A stretch of DNA of 51,406 nucleotides from DASRTE01 sp035656095 (GCA_035656095.1 DASRTE010000006.1:1-51406); one strand, 5' to 3'. Shown: positions 26,398 to 35,042, numbered from the stretch's first letter. The notes: generated from the sequence alone by a model not told the origin. Numbers and translations: made by a program.

Positions 26398-26755
26398 CGA
26401 CCGTGCTCCACAGGTCGTCGAGCCGGACGACCACGACGAGCAGCGCGAAGCATGCGACGGCCAGGGCGGCCGGTCCCCATCGTGAGCGTTCGGCCAACGC
26501 CCACAGCGTGCCGATCGGCACCAGCAGCACAGCCACCACGAGATACCCGATGAACGTGCCCAGTTCGTCCGGCCGGTCGCCGCCGATGAGCATGATGACG
26601 GCGATCAGGACCTGCACCACCACGAGGATCTCGAGGCCGGTCGACGCGATGACCACGTACTCGCGCGGGTTCCGACCGACCACCGCCGCCCCCAGCGCCA
26701 TGACCGTGTAGATCCCGGCGAACACGATCAGCGCGAGGACCAGCGGCTCGACCAC
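26390..26755 (-). CDS. Conserved small integral membrane protein, partner of the preceding gene
   Basis: 121 aa, four predicted helices (about 5-25, 36-58, 68-88, 93-112), with a start like VEPLVLALIVFAGIYTVMAL. It has no recognised enzymatic motif. Start GTG 26755 is preceded 6 nt upstream by TAACAT (26762-26767), a good TANNNT box that overlaps the mocA stop codon, so a leaderless transcript is likely although it also follows the coxD-mocA operon closely. It overlaps the next gene by 8 nt, so the two are coupled. The function is unknown. Confidence 0.75.
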   Translation of the reverse strand: MVEPLVLALIVFAGIYTVMALGAAVVGRNPREYVVIASTGLEILVVVQVLIAVIMLIGGDRPDELGTFIGYLVVAVLLVPIGTLWALAERSRWGPAALAVACFALLVVVVRLDDLWSTVGG

Positions 26756-26764
26756 GGCGCGATG

Positions 26765-27340
26765 TTAGCGACGCCGTTCGGGCGGGAGAACGACGCCGTC
26801 GGTCGGGAGGTCCACGTCGGTCGGCTCGCCGGTTCCCGTGCAGTCCACCTCGAGGACCTCGTCCGGGCGGCTCGCGAGGTACGCGCGGGCGCCGCTGTCG
26901 CCCTGGGCCGAGGCGGTGATGCCCGGCCAGTGGTCGCGGCCGAGCAGCACCGGATGTCCGCGCTCCCCCTCATAGGTGGCGACCGCCAGCCGAGCCCCGC
27001 CGCGATGCGCCGCCAATAGGCGCCGGACCGATCCAGGTCCGAGCCACGGGGTGTCGACGAGAAGGACCAGGGCCGCGTTTGCCGCCGCCGGAAGGACCGA
27101 AAGTCCCGCGCGCAGCGACGAGCCCATGCCGCTGGCCCAGTCCGGGTTGTCGACGACCTCCGCGCCGGCGACGTCGAGCGGGACGGCTCCCGCGACGACG
27201 ACGACCGGGTCGCAGCCGCCCTCGCGCGCCAGCCGGACGGCGCGGTCGACCAGCCGCTCGCCGGCGACCTGAGCCACGGCCTTCGGGCCGCCGAAGCGCC
27301 GGCCCTCGCCGGCAGCGAGGACGACACCGGCGACGGTCAC
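26765..27340 (-). CDS. mocA: MocA/MobA-like molybdenum cofactor nucleotidyltransferase
   Basis: 191-aa nucleotidyltransferase. The nucleotide-binding signature VAGVVLAAGEGRRFGGPKAV is at the N-terminus, with WASGMGSSLRAGL and LVDTPWLGPGSVRRLL further on. These fit molybdopterin cytidylyl (or guanylyl) transferases, which make the dinucleotide cofactor. CTP use is favoured because it serves a xanthine-oxidase-family enzyme. The start GTG 27340 overlaps the xdhC stop (GTGA). It is the last gene of coxD-coxE-xdhC-mocA. The C-terminal about 30 residues are charged and not conserved-looking. Confidence 0.88.
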   Translation of the reverse strand: MTVAGVVLAAGEGRRFGGPKAVAQVAGERLVDRAVRLAREGGCDPVVVVAGAVPLDVAGAEVVDNPDWASGMGSSLRAGLSVLPAAANAALVLLVDTPWLGPGSVRRLLAAHRGGARLAVATYEGERGHPVLLGRDHWPGITASAQGDSGARAYLASRPDEVLEVDCTGTGEPTDVDLPTDGVVLPPERRR

Positions 27341-28443
27341 GCCGGGTGCTCGCGGTGGATCGACCCGTCGGTCTCGGACAGCGGCCGTCCACTGCCGCCC
27401 CACCGTGCGGAGACGATCTCGGCCGCGACCGACACGGCGGTCTCCTCGGGCGTCCGCGCGCCGATGTCCAGCCCGATCGGGGCCGCCAGCCGGGCCAGCT
27501 CCTTGTCCGACAGGCCCCGGTCGCGAAGCCGGGCCAGCCGGTCGTCGTGGGTCCGTCGCGACCCCATCGCCCCGACGTAGGCGGCCGGGGTCCGCAGGGC
27601 CACCTCGAGGAGGGGCACGTCGAACTTGGGGTCATGGGTGAGAACGCAGATGACCGTGCGGTCGTCGACCACGGTCTCGGCGAGGTACTCGTGCGGCCAC
27701 CGCACGACCACGTCGTCCGCGTCGGGGAACCGGGCCCGCGTGGCGAACACGGCCCGGGCGTCGCACACGGTCACGTGGTAGCCCAGGAACGCTCCGATCC
27801 TGGCCACCGCGGCCGCGAAGTCGATGGCGCCGAAGACCAGCATCCGCGGCGGCGGGGCGAACGACTGGACGAACACGCCGAGCTCGTCGCCGCGTCGCTC
27901 GCCGTGCGGGCCATAGCGCCGGATCCCCGTCATTCCCTGGTCGAGCATGCCCCGGACGTCGTCGGTGACGGCGTCGTCGAGGCGGTCCGACCCCAGCGAC
28001 CCCTGCCTCGTGTCCGGTCGTACCACCAGGTGCGCACCGAGGTTGCCCGGACCGCTCACCACGGTCGCCACCGCGACGGGCCGCCGCCGCTCGACGTCGT
28101 CGGCCAGCGCGGCCAGGCCGGGGAACGACCGCGGGTCGATCGCCTCGACGAACACCTCGATCGTGCCGCCGCAGGTCAGGCCCACGGCGAAGGCGTCGTC
28201 GTCGCTGACCCCGTAGTGCTCCAGGCTCGGGGCATCGCCACTCAGCACCCGCTCGGCGACCTCGTAGACGGCTCCTTCCACGCAGCCGCCCGAGACACTG
28301 CCCACGGCCTCGCCACCGGGGCCGACCAGCATCGCGGCACCGGGCGGTCGCGGCGCCGAGCTCCAGGTCCTGACGACCGTGCCGACAGCGACCCGCTCCC
28401 CGTCCGTCCACCACTGCACGAGGCGATCCAAGACGTCACGCAC
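27337..28443 (-). CDS. xdhC: XdhC/CoxI family Mo cofactor maturation protein
   Basis: 368-aa XdhC-type chaperone that binds, sulfurates and inserts Mo cofactor into hydroxylases. The N-terminal XdhC domain has GTVVRTWSSAPRPPGAAMLV, SGGCVEGAVYE and VGLTCGGTIEVFVEAID. The C-terminal Rossmann (XdhC_C) domain has PPRMLVFGAIDFAAAVARIG and AAYVGAMGSRRTHDDRLARL. GTG 28443 (MRDVLDRLVQWW) is taken as the start, with GGGAGG 6 nt upstream. ATG 28449 directly abuts that Shine-Dalgarno and is less likely. The first 8 nt overlap the end of coxE. Confidence 0.9.
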   Translation of the reverse strand: MRDVLDRLVQWWTDGERVAVGTVVRTWSSAPRPPGAAMLVGPGGEAVGSVSGGCVEGAVYEVAERVLSGDAPSLEHYGVSDDDAFAVGLTCGGTIEVFVEAIDPRSFPGLAALADDVERRRPVAVATVVSGPGNLGAHLVVRPDTRQGSLGSDRLDDAVTDDVRGMLDQGMTGIRRYGPHGERRGDELGVFVQSFAPPPRMLVFGAIDFAAAVARIGAFLGYHVTVCDARAVFATRARFPDADDVVVRWPHEYLAETVVDDRTVICVLTHDPKFDVPLLEVALRTPAAYVGAMGSRRTHDDRLARLRDRGLSDKELARLAAPIGLDIGARTPEETAVSVAAEIVSARWGGSGRPLSETDGSIHREHPA

Positions 28444-29548
28444 GGGCATCCTCCCGGCAGAGCAGGTCGGCAAGGTCCTCGAGCGTGTCGAGGGTGTGCC
28501 CCGCCACGAGCACGTCCACCGAGGGCAGGACCGCGCGCAGGCCGGCGGTCTCGGGGGCGAATCCGTCCTTGCCCGCATGCGGGCTCACCCACACGACCTG
28601 GTGGGCGAGCCGCCGCAGCCGCCGCATCTGCTCGGCGAGCTGGCTCACGTCGCCCCGCTCCCAGCCGTCGCTCGCCACCACGACGACGGCACCACGCGCG
28701 ATCCCCCGCCGGCCCCAGCGGTCCAGGAAGGCCTTGAGCTGCTCGCCCAGCCGGGTGCCGCCGCTCCAGTCCGGGACGGCTGCGCTCGCGGCGATCAGCG
28801 CCGCGTCGGCGTCGAGACCATGCAGTTCGCGGCTGATCCGGGTCAGCCGCGTCCCCATGGTGAAGACCTCGGTCGACCGGCGTCGCCGGCACGCGGCGTG
28901 GGCGAAGCGCAGGAGACCGTCGGCATAGGCGGCCATCGACCCGCTGACGTCGACCAGCAGGACCAGCCGGCGCGGCGTGCTGGTGCGGGAGCGGTGATGC
29001 AGGCGTGCCGGCTCGCCGCCGCGGCGGAGCATGGCTCGGACCGTTCGACCGACGTCGAGCTCACCGTGGTGGTCGCGCCGCCGGCGACGGGTCCGGCGGG
29101 CCGGACCGGACGGGCGCAGCGCCGCCAGCAGCCGGCTGATCTCGGCCCGCTCGGCGGCCGACAGCTCCGCGAGGTCACGATGGCGCAGGACCTCGGCCCG
29201 GCTCGCCGTGGCCGTCACGGCCGACACGTCGGGCCCGTCGCCGGGCTCTCCGGTCGGGACGTCGTCGGCGGGCACGGCGACGGGGAGCGTCACGGTCACC
29301 ACGGGTCGCCGCACGCGCCGCACCGGGGCGTCGCCGAAGAAGGCGCCGAAGGCGGAGTCGAACGCGGCCAGCTCCTCGGGCGAGGCGCACAGGGTCAACC
29401 GGCCCGACCAATAGACGTCGGCGGTCTGGTCGGCGTCCAGGTGACCCAACGCCTCGACCCACGCGTGGACCCGCGCCGGGCCGGCCGGGACGCCGGCCGC
29501 GCGGAGTGTCCGGGCGAATCCGACCAGCGCCGGCAAAGCGCTGCTCAC
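28436..29548 (-). CDS. coxE: CoxE-like VWA domain protein
   Basis: 370 aa. The C-terminal half is a von Willebrand A fold of the CoxE type, with the metal-ion-dependent adhesion site D200-VSGS (RLVLLVDVSGSMAAYADGLL) and later GGTRLGEQLKAFL and VVVVASDGWERGD. The N-terminal half is helical, with an Arg-rich hinge (RRTRRRRRDHHGEL) before the VWA domain. With the MoxR ATPase CoxD it is needed for metal-site maturation of CO dehydrogenase in model organisms, so here it should act on the Mo hydroxylase. It overlaps coxD (GTGA) and xdhC. Confidence 0.88.
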   Translation of the reverse strand: MSSALPALVGFARTLRAAGVPAGPARVHAWVEALGHLDADQTADVYWSGRLTLCASPEELAAFDSAFGAFFGDAPVRRVRRPVVTVTLPVAVPADDVPTGEPGDGPDVSAVTATASRAEVLRHRDLAELSAAERAEISRLLAALRPSGPARRTRRRRRDHHGELDVGRTVRAMLRRGGEPARLHHRSRTSTPRRLVLLVDVSGSMAAYADGLLRFAHAACRRRRSTEVFTMGTRLTRISRELHGLDADAALIAASAAVPDWSGGTRLGEQLKAFLDRWGRRGIARGAVVVVASDGWERGDVSQLAEQMRRLRRLAHQVVWVSPHAGKDGFAPETAGLRAVLPSVDVLVAGHTLDTLEDLADLLCREDARA

Positions 29549-30429
29549 GTGAACCCGCCGTCACCCACGGCCGCGAGCACGCGCTCCTGGTCCTCGCGGT
29601 ACTTCACGGCGGCACCCAGCGTCCGGGCGGCGAGGTCACGGTCGAGCCCGGTTGCGCCCAGCGTCGCGAGTGCGGCCGCCCAGTCGATCGACTCCGCCAG
29701 CCCGGGCGGCTTGACCAGGTCCATCCGGCGCAGGCGCTGAGCCGCGCGGGCGACGTCGGACACCAGCCGCTGGTCGGCGCCGGGGATGCGGCGGCGGATC
29801 ACGGCCACCTCGCGCTCGAAGTCCGGGTGGTCGAGCCAGTGGTAGAGACAGCGGCGCTTGAGCGCGTCGTGGACCTCACGGGTGCGGTTGCTCGTCACGA
29901 CGACGACCGGCGGGTGCTCCGCGCGGATCGTCCCGATCTCGGGAATCGACACGGTGAAGTCGCCCAGCACCTCGAGGAGGAAGGCTTCGAACTCGTCGTC
30001 GGCGCGGTCGACCTCGTCGACCAGCAGCACGGCGGGACGCTCGGCCGTGCTCGCCTCGACGGCCTGCAGCAGTGGCCGGGCCACCAGGAAGCGGCGGTCG
30101 TAGAGCTCGTGCTCGAGTTGCTCGGCGTCGTCGACGCCCACCGCCTCGGCGGCGCGGAGGTGGAGCAACTGTCGCGGGAAGTCCCAGTCGTAGAGCGCCT
30201 GGGCCGCGTCCAGGCCCTCGTAGCACTGCAGGCGGATCAGGGGCGCGCCCAGAGCGTCAGCCAGGGCCTGCGCCAGCGCCGTCTTGCCGACGCCGGCCTC
30301 CCCCTCGACGAACAGCGGGCGCCCCATCCGCAGGGCCAGGAACGCCGCCGTGGCCAGGCCGTCGTCGGCGAGGTAGTCCACGGTGTCGAGCCTGGTCGCG
30401 AGCTCGGCCGGGGACTCGGGGAGATCCAT
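29545..30429 (-). CDS. coxD: MoxR family AAA+ ATPase, CoxD-like
   Basis: 294-aa AAA+ chaperone. Walker A is G43-EAGVGK-T50, Walker B is VLLVDEVDRADDEF, and sensor 1 is VVVTSNRTREVHDALKRR. CoxD-type MoxR proteins work with CoxE to mature the active site of Mo hydroxylases. It is the first gene of coxD-coxE-xdhC-mocA. TAGCGT (30436-30441) lies 6 nt before the ATG with no Shine-Dalgarno, so a leaderless promoter is likely. The operon is divergent from the LuxR regulator gene at 30568. Confidence 0.9.
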   Translation of the reverse strand: MDLPESPAELATRLDTVDYLADDGLATAAFLALRMGRPLFVEGEAGVGKTALAQALADALGAPLIRLQCYEGLDAAQALYDWDFPRQLLHLRAAEAVGVDDAEQLEHELYDRRFLVARPLLQAVEASTAERPAVLLVDEVDRADDEFEAFLLEVLGDFTVSIPEIGTIRAEHPPVVVVTSNRTREVHDALKRRCLYHWLDHPDFEREVAVIRRRIPGADQRLVSDVARAAQRLRRMDLVKPPGLAESIDWAAALATLGATGLDRDLAARTLGAAVKYREDQERVLAAVGDGGFT

Positions 30430-30567
30430 GCACCTACGCTACGTCCCCGCGGGCGGCCCGCGCAGTGCCCGGCCGGGTGCTCGAGGGGAGCGACGGCGGT
30501 ACGTTGCTCATGCGCCGGGCGACCCCGATGGCGGCCGCTCGACAGCTCTGCGCGGTGGGGAGGGTCG

Positions 30568-32205
30568 ATGACGACGGCCGACGCACTCGACCAGGGCCGG
30601 ATAGCCATCTCTCGGCGCCGATGGGTAGACGCCTATGCCCACCTGTCGGAAGCGGACCGGGAGGCGGCCCTGGAGCCCGAGGATCTCGAGCGCCTTGCCA
30701 TGGCTGCTCACCTGGTCGGCAAGGACGGCGAATGTGTGAACCTGTTGGAACGTGCGCATCACGGCCTGGTGAGCGCAGGCGACGAGGAACGAGCGGCACG
30801 GTGTGCGTTCTGGCTGGGCTTCAACCTCATGAACAGCGGCGAGTTCGCCCGCGCCGGTGGTTGGCTGGCTCGGGCCCGCCGGTTGCTCGACGACGGCGAG
30901 CGCGACTGTGTGGAACGGGGATTTCTGCTGTTGCCGGCAGCGTTCCAGAGCACGATGGCCGGAGACTACGAGACCGGCAATGCCACCTTCACCCAGGCCG
31001 CCGCCATCGGCGACAGGTTCGATGACCGGGATCTGATCAATCTCGCCCGGCACGGCCAGGGGCGCACGCTGCTCCATATGGGCAAGATCGTCGAAGGTCT
31101 TTCGCTCCTCGACGAGGTGATGGTTGCCGTGACCTCCGGCGAGGTGTCCCCAGCCGTCGCCGGGAGCGTCTACTGCAGCGTGATCGAGGCGTGTCAGGAG
31201 ATCTCCGACCTGCGCCGGGCGCAGGAGTGGACGGCCGCGCTGACCCACTGGTGCGAGTCGCAGCAGGGACTGGTCCCGTACAGCGGGCAGTGCCTGGTGC
31301 ACCGCACGCAGATCATGGTCCTACATGGTGAATGGCCGGACGCGATCGACGAGGCGAGACGAGCGTGCGAGCGCTTCCTGATGTCGCCCGGTCATCCGGC
31401 GATCGGCGCCGCCTACTACGAGCAGGGCGAGCTCCACCGACTTCGTGGCGAGTTCGCCGAGGCCGAGGAGTACTACCGGCTGGCCAGCAGGCAGGGTCGC
31501 CAGCCGCAGCCCGGACTTGCACAGCTTCGGCTCGCCCAGGGGCAGCTCGATGCCGCTGCCGCGACGATTCGCCGCGCGGTCGACGAAGCCCAAGACCCCA
31601 TGAGCCGGTCAAAGCTGCTCGGAGCGTACGTCGACATCCTCGTCGCCACCGGAGATACCCCGGCTGCGAGGAGCGCTGCCGGCGAGTTGTCGGAGATCGC
31701 CGCTGACTTCGACTCGCCACCACTGCGCGCGACGGCCGCACGTGCTGAGGGTGCCGTCCTGCTTGCCGAGGGCGAGCCGCGTGCCGCCCTGGGTGTGCTC
31801 CGCGGTGCGTGGACCGCGTGGCACGACCTCGAGGCGCCGTACGAGGCTGCGCGGACCCGGGTGCACATCGCCCGCGCCTGCCGGGACCTCGGGGACGAGG
31901 ACACCGCGCTGATGGAGTTGGACGCGGCGCGCTGGGCATTCCAGCAGCTCGGCGCCGAGCCCGACATCACCCGACTCGACGAGCTCTCCCGGCGGGCAGA
32001 CGCAACGGCCGCGGGCGGACTGACCGCGCGCGAGGTGCAAGTGCTCCGGCTCGTGGCGGCAGGCAAGACCAACCGGGCGATCGCCGGCGACCTCTTCCTC
32101 AGTGAGAAGACCGTTGCGAGGCATGTGAGCAACATCTTCACCAAGCTCGGACTGTCGTCGAGGTCGGCGGCCACCGCGTATGCCTACCAGCACGACCTGG
32201 TCTAG
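30568..32205 (+). CDS. LuxR family regulator with N-terminal TPR array
   Basis: 545 aa. Residues about 40-470 form tetratricopeptide-like helical repeats with no ATPase motif. The C-terminus (about 483-545) is a LuxR/NarL helix-turn-helix: LTAREVQVLRLVAAGKTNRA, IAGDLFLSEKTVARHVSNIF, TKLGLSSR. ATG 30568 is chosen because GGGGAGGG lies 4-6 nt upstream. The open frame extends far upstream only as an antisense shadow of coxD. Many relatives are solitary regulators next to a small set of oxidoreductase genes. The two genes downstream share a conserved promoter, so they are its likely targets. Confidence 0.87.
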   Translation: MTTADALDQGRIAISRRRWVDAYAHLSEADREAALEPEDLERLAMAAHLVGKDGECVNLLERAHHGLVSAGDEERAARCAFWLGFNLMNSGEFARAGGWLARARRLLDDGERDCVERGFLLLPAAFQSTMAGDYETGNATFTQAAAIGDRFDDRDLINLARHGQGRTLLHMGKIVEGLSLLDEVMVAVTSGEVSPAVAGSVYCSVIEACQEISDLRRAQEWTAALTHWCESQQGLVPYSGQCLVHRTQIMVLHGEWPDAIDEARRACERFLMSPGHPAIGAAYYEQGELHRLRGEFAEAEEYYRLASRQGRQPQPGLAQLRLAQGQLDAAAATIRRAVDEAQDPMSRSKLLGAYVDILVATGDTPAARSAAGELSEIAADFDSPPLRATAARAEGAVLLAEGEPRAALGVLRGAWTAWHDLEAPYEAARTRVHIARACRDLGDEDTALMELDAARWAFQQLGAEPDITRLDELSRRADATAAGGLTAREVQVLRLVAAGKTNRAIAGDLFLSEKTVARHVSNIFTKLGLSSRSAATAYAYQHDLV

Positions 32206-32216
32206 GCACCTCTGCG

Positions 32217-32292
32217 CAGAATTACCCAATCGAAGGACGTGGAGAAGATGCACTCTTCTCCCGACGCGGTCACGGCGCCGGCCTCATAGCGT
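32217..32292 (+). promoter_or_regulatory. Promoter A of the LuxR-neighbour pair
   Basis: Three blocks: CAGAATTACCCA (32217-32228), TTCTCCCGA (about 32256-32264) and TAGCGTC with the -10 TAGCGT at 32287-32292. The same blocks recur at 32617-32692 with identical spacing (70 bp from first block to -10). It lies between the LuxR gene and the SemiSWEET-like gene. The transcript would have a leader of about 40 nt containing the GGGGAGGCGG ribosome-binding site. Confidence 0.65.
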
Positions 32293-32341
32293 CCTGCCCT
32301 AACCGGTGTGCAGATCCGGACGACGGGATGGGGAGGCGGCG

Positions 32342-32689
32342 ATGGACCTCAGCCTTCCCGTCGTCGCCGGTGCGATATCGACGACGATCTTCGCCGCGAG
32401 CATGCTGCCCATGCTGGTGAAGGCGGCTCGGACGAAGGACCTGAGCTCGTACAGCCTGGGCAACATCCTGCTCGCGAACGTGGGCAACGCGATCCACTCG
32501 GTCTACGTCTTCCACCTGCCCGCCGGCCCGGTGTGGATACTCCACACGTTCTACCTGGTCAGTACCGGACTGATGCTGTTCTGGTACGTGCTGTACACCC
32601 CTGGGCGAGCGCTACACAGAACTACCCATTCCCGTCCGCTGCCGTCATTGGGCGATTCGCCCGAAGCCGCCGCGCCGGTCCGCGCCTAG
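32342..32689 (+). CDS. SemiSWEET/PQ-loop-like small membrane protein
   Basis: 115 aa with three transmembrane helices (about 4-24, 38-56, 64-84), the size of a SemiSWEET monomer that would dimerise to form a transporter. The PQ-loop-like stretch is ASMLPMLVKAARTKDLSSYS, with Leu-Pro in place of Pro-Gln, followed by LGNILLANVGNAIHSVYVFH. The C-terminal tail is hydrophilic. ATG 32342 is fixed by GGGGAGGCGG upstream. The substrate is unknown; SemiSWEETs move sugars, but the neighbouring FAD monooxygenase suggests another small molecule. The end of the gene overlaps the first block of promoter B. Confidence 0.72.
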   Translation: MDLSLPVVAGAISTTIFAASMLPMLVKAARTKDLSSYSLGNILLANVGNAIHSVYVFHLPAGPVWILHTFYLVSTGLMLFWYVLYTPGRALHRTTHSRPLPSLGDSPEAAAPVRA

Positions 32690-32692
32690 CGT
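32617..32692 (+). promoter_or_regulatory. Promoter B of the LuxR-neighbour pair
   Basis: CAGAACTACCCA (32617-32628), TTCGCCCGA (about 32656-32664) and TAGCGT (32687-32692), in register with promoter A. TAGCGT lies 8 nt before the ATG at 32701, so this copy gives a near-leaderless transcript. The upstream block is inside the 3' end of the SemiSWEET-like gene. Confidence 0.65.
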
Positions 32693-32700
32693 CGAGCGGC

Positions 32701-33819
32701 ATGAACACATCGCAGACCGAGGAGACGGTGATCGTCGGTGGTGGCGCCGCAGGTCTTGCCGTCGGATACCACCTGACTCGGCGTGATCGGCCGTTCGTCG
32801 TGCTCGACGCGCACCAACGGATCGGCGACTCGTGGCGAACCCGCTGGGACTCGCTGCGCCTGTTCACGCCGGCGAAGTTCTCCGGCCTGCCGGGCTGGCC
32901 CATCCCTGCCTCAGGGAACTCCTTCCCGACCAAAGACGAGGTGGCCGACCATCTGCAGGCCTACGCCGACCGCTTCGAGATGCCGACTCGAACCGGTGTC
33001 AGGGTGACTGGCTTGTCCCGGCGGGATGGGCGGTACGTGGTCGAGTACGGCGATCGGCGGCTCGAAGCCGATCACGTCGTCGTCGCCACCGGGGCCAATC
33101 GGGCGCCACGTGTCCCCGAGTTCGCCGAGGAGCTGAACAGAGAGATCGTCCAGCTGCACTCGAGCGACTACCGGAACCCGGCCCAGCTGCGCGACGGGGC
33201 CGTCCTCGTGGTCGGCGCGGGCAACTCCGGCGCGGAGATCGCGCTCGAGGTCTCGCGCACTCACCGTACCTGGTTGTCGGGCCGCGCCAGTGGCCAGATC
33301 CCGTTCAAGCATGGCCCGGCCATGGCACGCTTCGTCTTCCCCGTCGTGCGCTTCGTCGGCCACCACGTGCTGACACTGCGGACGCCGATGGGCCGTCGGG
33401 CGCGGACGAACTTCATCGCGCACGGAGCGCCCCTCATCCGGACCAAGACGAAGGATCTCCAGGCCGCGGGTGTGGAGATGGTGCCGCGGACGACCGGCGC
33501 CGTGGGCGGCCTGCCCGTCGTTGCGGACGGGCGTGTCGTCGACGTCGACAGCGTGATCTGGTGCACGGGGTTCCGTGCGGACTTCGGGTGGATCGACCTG
33601 CCGGTGTTCGGCGACGACGGCCAACCGGTCCACGACCGCGGCGTGGTAGTCGGCGAGCCCGGGCTGTACTTCGTGGGCATGCCGTTCCAGTACGCGGCGT
33701 CCTCCGAGGTGCTGCCGGGCATGGGCCGGGACGCCGAGCACATCGCTGGGAAGATCGCCGCGCGCGCCATGGGGGGTAACGGCAGCCTCGTGCCGGCCGC
33801 ACTCGGCTCCGCGTCCTAG
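32701..33819 (+). CDS. FAD-dependent monooxygenase/oxidoreductase (flavin-containing monooxygenase type)
   Basis: 372 aa with two Rossmann dinucleotide motifs: VIVGGGAAGLAVGYHL (about 10-25, FAD) and VLVVGAGNSGAEIALEV (about 168-184, NAD(P)H). Between them are TRWDSLRLFTPAKFSGLPGW and VVVATGANRAPRVPEF, typical of the group near CzcO/YUCCA-like flavoprotein monooxygenases. The late ATG motif is SVIWCTGFRADFGWID. It probably oxygenates a small organic substrate. The gene follows the SemiSWEET-like gene by 11 nt yet has its own promoter copy (see promoter B). Confidence 0.87.
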   Translation: MNTSQTEETVIVGGGAAGLAVGYHLTRRDRPFVVLDAHQRIGDSWRTRWDSLRLFTPAKFSGLPGWPIPASGNSFPTKDEVADHLQAYADRFEMPTRTGVRVTGLSRRDGRYVVEYGDRRLEADHVVVATGANRAPRVPEFAEELNREIVQLHSSDYRNPAQLRDGAVLVVGAGNSGAEIALEVSRTHRTWLSGRASGQIPFKHGPAMARFVFPVVRFVGHHVLTLRTPMGRRARTNFIAHGAPLIRTKTKDLQAAGVEMVPRTTGAVGGLPVVADGRVVDVDSVIWCTGFRADFGWIDLPVFGDDGQPVHDRGVVVGEPGLYFVGMPFQYAASSEVLPGMGRDAEHIAGKIAARAMGGNGSLVPAALGSAS

Positions 33820-33841
33820 CCGCCTCTTTGCTCCCGACTGG

Positions 33842-34741
33842 TCAGAGGCGGCAGGCGTGGATGTCGGTGACGAAGATGGCCCGGGCACCGATCTCCCACA
33901 GCTCGTCCATGACCTTGTGAGCATCGCTGCGGGGCACCATGGCACGGACCGCGACCCAGCCCTCGCGGTGCAGCGGCGAGACCGTCGGCGACTCGATACC
34001 CGGTGTGATCGCGCACGCATCGTCGACCCGCTCGACCCGGATGTCATAGTCCATCAGAACGTACCGGCGGGCCACCAGGACACCCTGTAGCCGGCGGAGC
34101 AACTGCTGCACACCTGCTGCCCGCTCCGTACCGGCCCGGGCGATCAGTACGGCCTCGGAAGTCATGATCGGCTCGCCGACGAGTTCGAGGCCGGCCTGAC
34201 GCAGGGTGCTCCCGGTCGAGACGACGTCGGCCACGACGTCGGCGACGCCGAGTTGGACGGCCGTCTCGACCGCCCCGTCGAGCCGGATCACCTGGGCGTC
34301 GACACCCTCGTCGGCGAGGTACTTCGCCAGCAGGCCGGGATACGACGTCGCGACCCGCATGCCGGCGAACCCCGCGACGGAGGCCGCAGTCCCGGGACGC
34401 GCAGCGAAGCGGAACGTCGACGTACCGAAACCGAGCGGCAGCAACTCTTCGGCCGCAGCACCCGAGTCGAGCAGCAGATCGCGACCGGTGATGCCCACCT
34501 CCAGGGTTCCCGACCCGACGTAGACGGCGATGTCGCGCGGCCGGAGGAAGAAGAACTCCGCGTTGTTGTCGGAGTCGACGAGAACCAGCTCGCGCCCGCC
34601 GTCGCCGCGCTGCCGGTAACCGGCCTCCGCCAGCATCGCTGCCGCCGGCTCGGCCAGCAGCCCCTTGTTCGGGACCGCGATCCGCAGAACGCCGTTCGGC
34701 ACCGATGTGGTCGTCGGGGCGCCGGCCTGTGCCTCGGACAT
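33842..34741 (-). CDS. hisG: ATP phosphoribosyltransferase
   Basis: First enzyme of histidine synthesis, joining ATP and PRPP. It is 299 aa, the long form with its own regulatory C-terminal domain, so HisZ is not needed. Visible blocks are RIAVPNKGLLAEPAAAMLAE, PRDIAVYVGSGTLEVGITGR (DNA/PRPP-site loop region), and VADVVADVVSTGSTLRQAGL. The C-terminal ACT-like part contains VRAMVPRSDAHKVMDELWEI. ATG 34741 is chosen (MSEAQAG), with GAGGG 9 nt upstream. It lies 13 nt after hisE, the usual hisE-hisG pair of actinomycetes, and is subject to histidine feedback as known for the family. Confidence 0.94.
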   Translation of the reverse strand: MSEAQAGAPTTTSVPNGVLRIAVPNKGLLAEPAAAMLAEAGYRQRGDGGRELVLVDSDNNAEFFFLRPRDIAVYVGSGTLEVGITGRDLLLDSGAAAEELLPLGFGTSTFRFAARPGTAASVAGFAGMRVATSYPGLLAKYLADEGVDAQVIRLDGAVETAVQLGVADVVADVVSTGSTLRQAGLELVGEPIMTSEAVLIARAGTERAAGVQQLLRRLQGVLVARRYVLMDYDIRVERVDDACAITPGIESPTVSPLHREGWVAVRAMVPRSDAHKVMDELWEIGARAIFVTDIHACRL

Positions 34742-34754
34742 GGCTTCGATCCCT

Positions 34755-35018
34755 CTAGAGCTTCGCGTAGACGTCGTCGAGCCCGATCCCGCGGGCGAGC
34801 ATGAGCACCTGCACGTGGTAGAGCAGCTGGGCGATCTCCTCGGCCGCCCGCTCGGCGCCCTCGTGCTCGGCCGCCATCCACGCCTCCGCGGCCTCCTCCA
34901 CGACCTTCTTGCCGACATGGTGAACGCCATGACCCACGGCCTCGACGGTGCCGGATGCCGCCGCGCCGGACGCCACCTTCGCCGACAGTTCGGCCCACAG
35001 GCCGTCGAAGGTCTTCAC
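34755..35018 (-). CDS. hisE: Phosphoribosyl-ATP pyrophosphatase
   Basis: 87-aa second enzyme of histidine synthesis, splitting phosphoribosyl-ATP to phosphoribosyl-AMP. The MazG-like helical core is visible in GKKVVEEAAEAWMAAEHEG and AAEEIAQLLYHVQVLMLARG, with the metal-binding acidic residues in EEAAEAW and EEIAQ. GTG 35018 starts MKTFDGLWAELSAK, the family start. TAGGCT lies 6 nt upstream, so a leaderless promoter for hisE-hisG inside the rib-his gene string is likely. The gap to ribH is 24 nt. Confidence 0.94.
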   Translation of the reverse strand: MKTFDGLWAELSAKVASGAAASGTVEAVGHGVHHVGKKVVEEAAEAWMAAEHEGAERAAEEIAQLLYHVQVLMLARGIGLDDVYAKL

Positions 35019-35042
35019 ACCGGCAGCCTACGGTTCGCTACC

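Noticed and set aside
30448..30462. Palindrome CGCGGGC-G-GCCCGCG between coxD and the LuxR gene
   Set aside because: Such GC palindromes are frequent by chance in this composition, and nothing else ties it to regulation.
29506..30567. Upstream extension of the TPR-LuxR frame (would make an 899-aa protein)
   Set aside because: The extension is antisense to coxD and reads nothing family-like. A strong ribosome-binding site sits before ATG 30568.
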